Assembly: GCA_903844645.1 (NCBI GenBank)
Contig: CAIMUP010000069.1
Span: forward strand, 1 to 44,647
Reading direction: 5' to 3'
DNA from: an uncultured Bacteroidota bacterium
GTDB taxonomy: Bacteria > Bacteroidota > Bacteroidia > AKYH767-A > JABDAW01
Length of the DNA: 44,647 bases
Positions within the stretch are counted from its first letter, which is position 1. Each line of letters opens with the position of its first letter. The notes under the pieces are model-generated. The model saw only the letters and a list, made by a program, of their open reading frames with translations, did no database searches and was not told the DNA's origin. Both the position numbers and the translations under genes were made by a program. Positions 34,563-40,941 of the stretch are shown here, one piece after another.

Positions 34563-35405
34563 TTAATAAGCTTTTAAACTCATATCCAAACTACTGTAAG
34601 AATGCGTCAAAGCCCCCATCGAAACATAATCAACACCACACCTCGCATAGTCCAAAATAGTATCCCCGGTAATGTTTCCCGAAGCCTCCGTTTCATACTT
34701 ATCTCCAATCATTTCAACCGCTATTTTAAGATCATCAATACTGAAATTATCCAGCATAATCCTATTGATACCACCCACCGAAAGTATCTCTTCTACCTCA
34801 ACAATATTCCTCGCCTCAACCTCAATCTTCAAATCTTTCCCAAACAATTCTCGGTAAGCAATAGCAGCACCAATAGCATTAGAAATCCCACCCGCAAAAT
34901 CAATATGATTATCCTTGATCATCATCATATCATACAACCCAAAACGATGATTCATCCCACCCCCAATCCCCACCGCCATCTTCTCAAACACCCGAAAATT
35001 AGGAGTCGTTTTACGCGTATCCAAAAGCCTCGTTTTATAACCCCCAAGCAACCTCACCAACCCATTCGTCTTCGTCGCGATACCACTCATCCGCTGCATA
35101 CAATTCAAAACCAAACGCTCCGCCATCAAAATAGACCTCGCACTGCCCTCCACATAAAAAGCCACATCCCCAACCCCAACAAATGCCCCATCATTAATAA
35201 ACACCGACAACCGCAACGAATCATCCACCAACCCAAAAATCCTCTCCGCAACCATCACCCCAGCCAAAACCCCCTCACCCTTAACAATAAGTTTCGCCTT
35301 AGACATACTCCCCTCACCAATCGTAGCCAAAGAAGTAACATCCCCAGCCCCAACATCCTCCGCCAAAGCCAATCTCAAATAATCATCCAATTCAGTCATC
35401 ACCAT
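34563..35405 (-). CDS. nadC: Nicotinate-nucleotide pyrophosphorylase (quinolinate phosphoribosyltransferase)
   Basis: 280 residues. It converts quinolinate and PRPP to nicotinate mononucleotide, CO2 and pyrophosphate in de novo NAD synthesis. Landmarks: LAEDVGAGDVTS, ERLVLNCMQRMSGIAT, the phosphate and quinolinate site LLDTRKTTPNFR, NHRFGLYDMMMIKDNHI, EVEARN, IMLDNFS and the terminal YVSMGALTHS. The start could be ATG 35405 or ATG 35399. The plus strand over this gene is extremely C-rich, and a 293-codon antisense ORF results. A -7 box is at 35422. Confidence 0.95.
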   Translation of the reverse strand: MVMTELDDYLRLALAEDVGAGDVTSLATIGEGSMSKAKLIVKGEGVLAGVMVAERIFGLVDDSLRLSVFINDGAFVGVGDVAFYVEGSARSILMAERLVLNCMQRMSGIATKTNGLVRLLGGYKTRLLDTRKTTPNFRVFEKMAVGIGGGMNHRFGLYDMMMIKDNHIDFAGGISNAIGAAIAYRELFGKDLKIEVEARNIVEVEEILSVGGINRIMLDNFSIDDLKIAVEMIGDKYETEASGNITGDTILDYARCGVDYVSMGALTHSYSSLDMSLKAY

Positions 35406-35421
35406 TATATTTTCAAAGCCG

Positions 35422-35429
35422 CAAAATTA
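35422..35429 (-). promoter_or_regulatory. -7 promoter box TAATTTTG for nadC-yihY
   Basis: Exact match on the minus strand, 17 bases before the ATG at 35405; if this start is used the leader is about 10 bases. Confidence 0.55.
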
Positions 35430-35481
35430 GAATATAAAAAAAGAAATCAGAAACACACCCTAATGCGCTTCAAATTCCCAT

Positions 35482-35525
35482 AGTCTGGATTTGTAATCCG
35501 CTGGTCAGGATTTGCAACCCCGACC
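35482..35525. repeat. Two REP-like motifs between nadC and the DUF4783 gene
   Basis: AGTCTGGATTTGTAATCCG (35482-35500) and GGTCAGGATTTGCAACCCC followed by GACC (35503-35525). Both are imperfect versions of the hairpin at 33590. Confidence 0.6.
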
Positions 35526-35536
35526 CCAATCTCCCC

Positions 35537-35926
35537 CTACTGCTTCTCAAACCTCAACTCCTGAATAATATTCCTCCCACCAACCTGCTTAATATAACAA
35601 TAAGTCCGCAACGACCCACCCTGCACCGTCAACAAACTCCCAATAGCATAAGAAGCCCCATCCTTAGACGTCCCCTTATGCAAAATAGAAAACGATTTCG
35701 GAGTATTCTTCACAAAAAAATCCCTCAAAATAATCTGCGCCTGCGCCCTACTATAAACATCCTCCTGCGCCAAAATCGTCAAATCAACAGTAGAACCAAA
35801 AAACTCCCCAATCAACCCACTATTCCCAGCCCTAATCGCAGAACTAATATCATCATACACATCAAAAGCCCAAACATTCAAGCTCAACCCAATCAACACA
35901 CCAACAATCACAATCACCTTTTTCAT
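35537..35926 (-). CDS. DUF4783 domain-containing exported protein
   Basis: 129 residues from the ATG at 35926. A signal peptide (VIVIVGVLIGLSLNVWAF) precedes a single compact NTF2/SnoaL-like domain: DISSAIRAGNSGLIGEFF, STVDLTILAQEDVYSRAQAQ, FFVKNTPKSFSILHKGTS and the closing YCYIKQVGGRNIIQELRFEKQ. DUF4783 is found in Bacteroidota and its function is unknown. A longer ORF to 36202 runs into the dispersed repeat (its extra N terminus is repeat DNA read as GLVAAFWWGLFGG), so the short start is preferred. Confidence 0.88.
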   Translation of the reverse strand: MKKVIVIVGVLIGLSLNVWAFDVYDDISSAIRAGNSGLIGEFFGSTVDLTILAQEDVYSRAQAQIILRDFFVKNTPKSFSILHKGTSKDGASYAIGSLLTVQGGSLRTYCYIKQVGGRNIIQELRFEKQ

Positions 35927-35988
35927 AACACTATTTTTTTTCCAAACACATACAAAAATCAAGCCAACTTTCCCAACCCCAAACCCAC

Positions 35989-36256
35989 TTATGGCGCGTC
36001 CCCGGCAGCCTCCCCACCAAAGACCCCACCAAAAGGCAGCCACGGTCAGGCTGTCCGGGGGTACCGTTGCCGCCTCCCCACCGAAAAGTCCCCACCAAAA
36101 GGCAGCAACCAAGCCCCTACCATCCCTCGCGCAGTAAAACCCAACCATCCCCCAAAACCCACACCATCCAAACAACCCGATACCAACCAAACAAACAATC
36201 ACCCCCCGATTTCATCCTGACAGGCAATAGCCCCTTCGCGATTTCCTGTAAGGTTG
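35989..36256 (+). repeat. Structured dispersed repeat, copy 2
   Basis: Begins TTATGGCGCGTCCCCGGC and ends TTTCCTGTAAGGTTG. It matches 14095-14312 in the same orientation; it is about 50 bases longer because of A/C-rich insert sequence after CCATCCCTCGCGCAG. The blocks TGGCGCGTCCCCGGC, AAAAGTCCCCACCAAAAGGC and CCCCTTCGCGATTTCCTGT are shared exactly. It lies 62 bases upstream of the DUF4783 ATG, so any DUF4783 promoter lies in or next to it. Confidence 0.85.
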
Positions 36257-36261
36257 AAATC
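36208..36261 (+). ncRNA. Hairpin at the 3' end of the dispersed repeat, copy 2
   Basis: GATTTCA (36208-36214) pairs perfectly with TGAAATC (36255-36261). The stem continues through a T/T mismatch to CCTGACA/TGTAAGG (one mismatch), a 3x3 internal loop, AATAGC/GCGATT (one mismatch) and the CCCTTC loop. Compared with copy 1 a G-C pair in the outer stem is replaced by T-A on both sides. Confidence 0.5.
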
Positions 36262-36388
36262 CAAGCAAATACACCCCACCCCAAAATTCCAAGATCCTAT
36301 CATAATCAAAGAATTAACAAACCGAAAAACCAAAACCAAAAACTCCGATAGACATACTCAAAATAATTGATAATCACTACAATCAGGC

Positions 36389-36422
36389 AAAATTTTAACT
36401 AAAAAACCCACATCTGTAAAAT
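36389..36422 (+). repeat. Array leader, copy 2
   Basis: AAAATTTTAACTAAAAAA, then CCCACATCTG, then TAAAAT. Compared with 13854-13887 it differs by one extra A, one fewer T and two base changes. It overlaps the first, decayed 21-bp unit. No gene starts or ends in it. Confidence 0.75.
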
Positions 36423-36595
36423 ATAGCATCACAGTGAGTTTGTATAGCAAATAATCCAATTTGTACCCCACCAAATCACATTCATACCCCACCAAATCAC
36501 ATTCATACCCCACCAAATCCAATTCATAGAGCAAATAATCCAGTTTGTACCCCACCGAATCGCATTCACACCCCACCGAAATACTCTTATAGAAA
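36407..36595 (+). repeat. 21-bp tandem array, 9 units, two alternating unit types
   Basis: Units begin every 21 bases from 36407. One type starts AAATAATCCA(A/G)TTTGTA and the other ACC(A/G)AATC(A/G)CATTCA; they alternate in blocks, joined by CCCC or AGC ends. The order suggests duplication of a multi-unit block. It ends 32 bases before the NrnA -7 box. Confidence 0.93.
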
Positions 36596-36626
36596 ACAAA
36601 CTCCCCGCCACTTCCCACACAAAGGC

Positions 36627-36634
36627 TATTTTTG
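36627..36634 (+). promoter_or_regulatory. -7 promoter box TATTTTTG for the NrnA-FKBP operon
   Basis: Exact match, 24 bases before the ATG at 36658. Confidence 0.6.
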
Positions 36635-36657
36635 CCCCTCAATAAAGATAAATATAT

Positions 36658-37689
36658 ATGCCCCACAATAACAGATTCCCCTACCAGCAAATGCTGCCAG
36701 TAATCAAATTACTCGATGCCCCTAAAAAAATTATCATCACCACCCATCACAAACCTGATGGCGATGCCATGGGATCCTCATTAGCCATTTACAATTATCT
36801 AAAAGCAAAAGGACATAACCCTACTATCATCACCCCATCCGACTACCCCGAATTCCTCTATTGGCTACCCGGAAACGAACATGTAATAGAATACCCAAAA
36901 CAAATGGAAGCCTCCCAAAAACTCTTCGACGAAGCCGAAATAATCTTCTGCCTCGACTACAATAACCCGAATAGAACCGAGACTTTAGAAACAGTAATCG
37001 TAAACTCCAAAGCCAAGAAAATATTAATTGATCATCACCTTCATCCAGCCCCTTTCTGCGATTATACTTTCTCATATCCCCTCTCCTGCGCCACTTGCGA
37101 GTTAGTCTATCAATTCATTGTCGCCATGGAAGATGCATCAGTAATTAATAAAGCCATTGCCGAATGTATCTACTGCGGAATAATGACCGACACCAACTCT
37201 TTTCGCTTCGAAACAATGACAGCCGACACCCATAGAATTGTAGCTGACCTAATGGATAAAGGAGCCGAGAATTATAAGATTCATGAAAACGTGTTCGACA
37301 ATTTTTCTTTCGACAGGATGAAAATGGTAGGCTTTAGTTTGTTTAATAAGTTGCGTATGATACCCCAATTCAAGACCGCATTTATCAGTCTTTCCAAAGA
37401 AGATATTGCAGAATTCGACAGTACCACCGGAGATACCGAAGGCATCGTTAATATGGCTCTCGCAATAAAAGATGTGAAGCTCGCCGCATTCTTTTATGAG
37501 ACTCCTAAATTGATAAAAATATCTCTTCGTTCCAGAGGAGAGTTCTCAGTAAAAGAAATGGCGCAAACATATTTTGAAGGTGGCGGTCATCGCAATGCGG
37601 CAGGAGGAAAAGCATACACTTCTTTGGATGATGCCATTAATAAATTCGTTAGTATTCTTCCGGAATATCGTGATGAATTATTGAAATAA
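36658..37689 (+). CDS. DHH/DHHA1 phosphoesterase, NrnA-type (nanoRNase/pAp phosphatase)
   Basis: 343 residues. Two domains: DHH with HHKPDGDAMGSS (Asp34, Asp36), CLDYNNP near 98-104, DHH at 125-127 in LIDHHLHP and GIMTDTNSFRF, then DHHA1 with GGGHRNAAGG near residue 310. These metal-binding residues match enzymes that degrade 2-5-mer RNAs and dephosphorylate 3'-phosphoadenosine 5'-phosphate; some relatives hydrolyse c-di-AMP breakdown products. No membrane span. It forms an operon with the FKBP lipoprotein gene, 6 bases downstream. Its 5' codons are C-rich, fading along the gene. Confidence 0.92.
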   Translation: MPHNNRFPYQQMLPVIKLLDAPKKIIITTHHKPDGDAMGSSLAIYNYLKAKGHNPTIITPSDYPEFLYWLPGNEHVIEYPKQMEASQKLFDEAEIIFCLDYNNPNRTETLETVIVNSKAKKILIDHHLHPAPFCDYTFSYPLSCATCELVYQFIVAMEDASVINKAIAECIYCGIMTDTNSFRFETMTADTHRIVADLMDKGAENYKIHENVFDNFSFDRMKMVGFSLFNKLRMIPQFKTAFISLSKEDIAEFDSTTGDTEGIVNMALAIKDVKLAAFFYETPKLIKISLRSRGEFSVKEMAQTYFEGGGHRNAAGGKAYTSLDDAINKFVSILPEYRDELLK

Positions 37690-37695
37690 GCTAAG

Positions 37696-38250
37696 ATGTT
37701 TCAATCGCATTTATTGTTTAAATCATCCGTACTGATTTTATTCCTTACTATCCTTATCTCCTGTAATACCAACCAAACCCATACCACTACCATTGATTTG
37801 AATGCCCCAACTTCTGATAGTTTGAAAGAGGCGATGATTAACAATAATAGAGCAGGGATGCAGCAAGAAGCGAATGCCATAACTATTTATGTAAAGAAAA
37901 GAGGTTGGAATATGAATACTTCGGGCACGGGTTTGAGGTATGAAATATATCATGAAGGAGCGGGTAAATCATTCCCAAAGAAAGGCGACTTCGCTACGGT
38001 CGCTTATACTTTATCTTTGTTAGATGGAACAATGATTTCAAATGTTACTACAATCAATCCAGAAATATTTCAGATAGGTAAAGCCTCTGTTCCTCGTGGT
38101 TTGGAGGAAGGAATTACTTTTATGAAAGCGGGAGACAAAGCCCATTTAGTCCTCCCGAAACATCTTGCTTTTGGCTTGGTAGGTGATGATAAAAAGATAC
38201 CTTCCAATTCTATTCTTTGCTATGATGTGGAATTAGTGTCGGTGAAGTAA
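37696..38250 (+). CDS. FKBP-type peptidyl-prolyl isomerase lipoprotein
   Basis: 184 residues. Lipoprotein signal (LILFLTILISC, Cys23), a Thr-rich linker, a helical N-terminal stretch and an FKBP domain from about 95 to the end: KKGDFATVAYTLSLLDGTMI, VPRGLEEGITFMKAGDKAHL, LAFGLVGDDKKIPSNSIL, YDVELVSVK. It should catalyse proline isomerisation during folding in the periplasm or at the outer membrane. It resembles gliding-motility-associated GldI-type FKBPs in layout, but that assignment needs phylogeny. It probably shares a transcript with the NrnA-type gene. Confidence 0.88.
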   Translation: MFQSHLLFKSSVLILFLTILISCNTNQTHTTTIDLNAPTSDSLKEAMINNNRAGMQQEANAITIYVKKRGWNMNTSGTGLRYEIYHEGAGKSFPKKGDFATVAYTLSLLDGTMISNVTTINPEIFQIGKASVPRGLEEGITFMKAGDKAHLVLPKHLAFGLVGDDKKIPSNSILCYDVELVSVK

Positions 38251-38342
38251 AGTATGCTTCACTATTCTTAAAAATACAAAACAATATATTCACCCCTTCC
38301 GCCCCGATTTCCAAATCTTTGTTGGGCTTTATCAAAATACAA

Positions 38343-38849
38343 TCAAGATTCTTCATTCCTCTTTTTCACTTCCGTATTCATCAAAATAACAATTGTATAA
38401 ATAGCAAACTTAACTAATGGTTTATCTTTATCTTCGAATTGAGACTTAATCTCTTTATAGCCTTCAACCAAGAGTTCAAGAAAGGAAACTATCTCATATT
38501 GCTTTGCTTCTTTTGAGGATGAATGGATAACCTTTTTCAGTAATTTTGTTTTTCTCTCCCTCATGATATACGCCGAATATTCCTGATCAAAATCTCTTAC
38601 CGTTTGTTCTTCTATTAATGATATTTCGCCATATTCATATTCATAACAACGAACAATAAGGATAAAGATAAAGTTGAGCATCCGGTGTTCATTTTCTGTA
38701 ATATTACTATGAACTAAACTAAAAAGATAAGATTGAATAATCGGTTGTTTATCTTGCATCTGTAATACGAATAAGCGTAGTTGTTCAGGATTTAATTTTG
38801 TTATAAATCCATGTACACTTACTAATGTTTCATTTGTAATTGAGTTCAT
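38343..38849 (-). CDS. Unrecognised 168-residue protein
   Basis: From the ATG at 38849 (a TTG precedes it): MNSITNETLVSVHGFITKLNPEQLRLFV. It looks all-helical and charged (EHRMLNFIFILIVRCYEYEYGEIS, shown in part as ILIVRCYEYEYGEIS; SSKEAKQYEIVSFLELLVEGYKEI in the second half). No signal peptide; one moderately hydrophobic helix is probably buried core. No family known. It is divergent from the next unknown gene with a 109-base gap, so the two might be co-regulated. Confidence 0.75.
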   Translation of the reverse strand: MNSITNETLVSVHGFITKLNPEQLRLFVLQMQDKQPIIQSYLFSLVHSNITENEHRMLNFIFILIVRCYEYEYGEISLIEEQTVRDFDQEYSAYIMRERKTKLLKKVIHSSSKEAKQYEIVSFLELLVEGYKEIKSQFEDKDKPLVKFAIYTIVILMNTEVKKRNEES

Positions 38850-38881
38850 CAATCCTTACGATTACTCTTTTTAATTCGCCG

Positions 38882-38889
38882 CAAAGATA
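38882..38889 (-). promoter_or_regulatory. -7 promoter box TATCTTTG for the 168-residue gene
   Basis: Exact match on the minus strand, 33 bases before the ATG at 38849. Confidence 0.6.
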
Positions 38890-38958
38890 CTTTTAGTTAT
38901 GGTAGTGATATAGATTCCTCCTTTCTGCGTTCTATCCCTTCACTATATAAAATTTAGT

Positions 38959-39525
38959 ATGCATCATAAAGTAACCATTATCTATCATCCCAATAAAGGA
39001 GGGAAGGATAAAATAGTAATCGTTGAAATAATTCTTGGTGATGGCATGAATCAAATCGGAAGGTCTATAAGGGAGCAACTGCACAATATTATTAACTCCA
39101 TAGACTTTGGTCCGGAGGTGGTAGATGTGAGACTAAATATTGGTGCTATCCAAGTGAAATTAGACGAGATTTATGAGAACGCCGAACGATTCAAATTGGT
39201 AGTTACTGAATTGAAAAATCCATTGCATTTCGATTGGGAGGTAATCTGTACTTATTACCTCGATACAGTGAAAAAGATGGGTCATAAAGAAATCGCCGAA
39301 ATAATGAACTTTCCCGATGCAAGAGCCATCCGAACGATCCTCGGCAGAAGGTTGGAGGTCTTTGATGCCCATGATATTAAAGGGTATCACCGCGAATTTA
39401 TCAAACTTTATGGTCATCTGAATGACGAAATCGTCGCCTCCCTGATAGCCGTAATCTATGTAAAGGTAAAGAAAAAGGGAACCACCTATTTCCCTGTCAA
39501 AAAGCGTGGAATGGCAGATGAATAG
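38959..39525 (+). CDS. Unrecognised 188-residue protein
   Basis: Starts MHHKVTIIYHPNKGGKDKIVIVEIILG. The first ~95 residues look alpha/beta (VDVRLNIGAIQVKLDEIYENA). The second half has a possible helix-turn-helix (YYLDTVKKMGHKEIAEIMNF, then DARAIRTILGRRLEVFDA) and a basic tail (VKVKKKGTTYFPVKKRG). A DNA-binding role is possible but unproven. No signal peptide. The 21-bp array starts 64 bases downstream. Confidence 0.75.
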   Translation: MHHKVTIIYHPNKGGKDKIVIVEIILGDGMNQIGRSIREQLHNIINSIDFGPEVVDVRLNIGAIQVKLDEIYENAERFKLVVTELKNPLHFDWEVICTYYLDTVKKMGHKEIAEIMNFPDARAIRTILGRRLEVFDAHDIKGYHREFIKLYGHLNDEIVASLIAVIYVKVKKKGTTYFPVKKRGMADE

Positions 39526-39588
39526 CCGCTTTCAGAAGGTTTGATATGGTTTATTCAGAAACGAAAAATCAAAAGAGGTCAAAAAATC

Positions 39589-39840
39589 TTTAAAGATTCG
39601 TTTCATATCTTTAAAGATCCGTTTCATATCTTTAAAGATTCGTTTCATATCTTTAAAGATCCGTTTCACATCTTTAAAGATTCGTTTCATATCTTTAAAG
39701 ATTCGTTTCACATCTTTAAAGATTCGTTTCACATCTTTAATGATTCGTTTCATATCTTTAAAGATTCGTTTCACATCTTTAAAGATTCGTTTCACATCTT
39801 TAAAGATCCGTAACGAACTTTTAAAGATTTTTCGGTATCT
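39589..39840. repeat. 21-bp tandem array, 12 units, each with a 12-bp palindrome
   Basis: Ten close units from 39589 to 39798 repeat TTTAAAGAT(T/C)CGTTTCA(T/C)ATC; two decayed units follow in register to 39840. Each junction creates ATCTTTAAAGAT, a perfect 12-bp palindrome spaced every 21 bases; one unit has a T instead of an A in it (AATGAT). Variation is confined mainly to two C/T sites. It lies between two plus-strand genes. Confidence 0.97.
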
Positions 39841-39939
39841 AAACAGGGTAGGGGAGGGGGAATCAAACTTTTCATTGCCTCGAAGTTAGGAACTAAAACA
39901 AAGTTTTTAGGCATCATTTTTTTGTTCCGAACTTTTTTA

Positions 39940-39947
39940 TACTTTTG
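39940..39947 (+). promoter_or_regulatory. -7 promoter box TACTTTTG upstream of a possible small RNA
   Basis: Exact match. A TTTG at 39921-39924 lies upstream, though its spacing is shorter than the usual -33 element. No long ORF follows. Confidence 0.45.
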
Positions 39948-39952
39948 CCACG

Positions 39953-40014
39953 ATGTTTTTATATTGATAGGTTGATGAGAGGAAGCCTTCCGAAAGGAGG
40001 GCTTCTTTGTTTTA
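39953..40014 (+). ncRNA. Possible short RNA or leader with terminator-like hairpin
   Basis: After the -7 box comes about 60 bases containing a four-codon ORF (ATG TTT TTA TAT TGA) and a hairpin, GAAGCCTTC (39982-39990) with GAGGGCTTC (39997-40005; one G-T pair, loop CGAAAG), then TTTGTTTTA. Promoter, short transcript and terminator could make a small RNA of about 60 nt; alternatively it is an attenuator for the SRPBCC gene 205 bases downstream. Confidence 0.4.
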
Positions 40015-40219
40015 CTTTAATTACGACAGAGGAGAGATAGGTAGGACAATGAGGAAAAGAGGACTTCAGGAAAGCTTGGGAGATTGGGGAAAAAGGGAGT
40101 GGCGGTTTAACTTGTACACTTTTGGAAGTTTATTAAGGAGGAATTTGAAATTTAGAAACATCATAAAAACTTTTCCTTTCTTTGCAGCCTCAATTATTAA
40201 CAATTAAATTTAAAACATA
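40015..40219 (+). other. Spacer before the SRPBCC gene
   Basis: No supported gene; a 66-codon ORF here (40007-40207) has no family features. A weak -7-like TTTCTTTG lies at 40177-40184, 36 bases before the ATG at 40220. Confidence 0.4.
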
Positions 40220-40666
40220 ATGGAAAACAAAAATTACAATGCTACCCTCGAGGTAAGCCAATCAGCAAGCGAAGTATTCAAGAGTATTAACCAGGTTACA
40301 AAATGGTGGACAGAAAATTTAGAAGGCAGTTCAGAGAAACAAGATGATGTCTTTAAGTTGCTCTGGGGAGGAGAATCTTTTGTAACTTGTAAAATTGTGG
40401 AGTCTGTGCCCGACAAAAAAGTAATATGGCTCGTTACCGACTGCTATCTTGGTTGGATTAAAGACAAACACGAATGGACCAACACCAAAATGAGTTTCGA
40501 GATTTCAACAAATGGCAATGCTACTCAACTGAATTTTACCCATATCGGTTTAGTTCCCGAAGTAGAATGTTACAACGATTGCGTAAAAGGCTGGGACCAG
40601 TATATCAAAGGTAGTTTATTGAAATTCATTACCGAAGGCAGCGGACAACCGCAAAAGAAACAGTAG
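40220..40666 (+). CDS. SRPBCC (START-like, AHSA1-type) domain protein
   Basis: 148 residues, one domain. The helix-grip pattern is visible: NATLEVSQSASEVFKSINQVTKWWTENLEG at the start (shown in part as SASEVFKSINQVTKWW), then strands with VTCKIVESVPDKKVIWLV, MSFEISTNGNATQLNFTHIGL, and a C-terminal helix GWDQYIKGSLLKFI. SRPBCC proteins bind hydrophobic ligands in a deep cavity or act as co-chaperone-like factors; the ligand is unknown. Cytoplasmic. A 275-base gap follows with only the lpdA promoter box in it. Confidence 0.9.
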   Translation: MENKNYNATLEVSQSASEVFKSINQVTKWWTENLEGSSEKQDDVFKLLWGGESFVTCKIVESVPDKKVIWLVTDCYLGWIKDKHEWTNTKMSFEISTNGNATQLNFTHIGLVPEVECYNDCVKGWDQYIKGSLLKFITEGSGQPQKKQ

Positions 40667-40902
40667 TTGCATACCTTAATTAAAGAAGATGAAAGGAGAA
40701 AACCTTTCAGGAATCCATACTTTTATTCTTCGCATCCCACTCCTTTATATTAAGTGATAGGTACAGATGGCGAAGGAGAATGGATGACTCCTATCATGCG
40801 GAATGCACCTTTTGCATAAGATAAAGAGAAATTGAAATAAGAAATTTAGTAGAATTTGAAGAGGCTTCTCCTTTTTAATTGATATTTGTTTAAATCTTTT
40901 AG

Positions 40903-40910
40903 TAATTTCG
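40903..40910 (+). promoter_or_regulatory. Possible -7 box TAATTTCG for lpdA-asnB
   Basis: One mismatch to TAnnTTTG, 32 bases before the ATG at 40942. Confidence 0.45.
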
Positions 40911-40941
40911 CCCCACAAAAATAAAATTAGAAATCAAGAAT

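Noticed and set aside
34602-35483. 293-codon plus-strand ORF opposite nadC
   Set aside because: nadC is unmistakable on the other strand. The antisense ORF is low-complexity His/Asn/Pro/Arg and reflects the extreme C bias, which removes stop codons.
35927-36202. N-terminal extension of the DUF4783 ORF
   Set aside because: It is the dispersed repeat translated, and a signal peptide begins properly at 35926.
38242-38262. Terminator after the FKBP gene
   Set aside because: GTGAAG/CTTCAC gives only a 6-bp stem spanning the stop codon, with no T run.
40007-40207. 66-codon ORF before the SRPBCC gene
   Set aside because: It starts inside the terminator-like tail, with no recognisable protein features or promoter placement.
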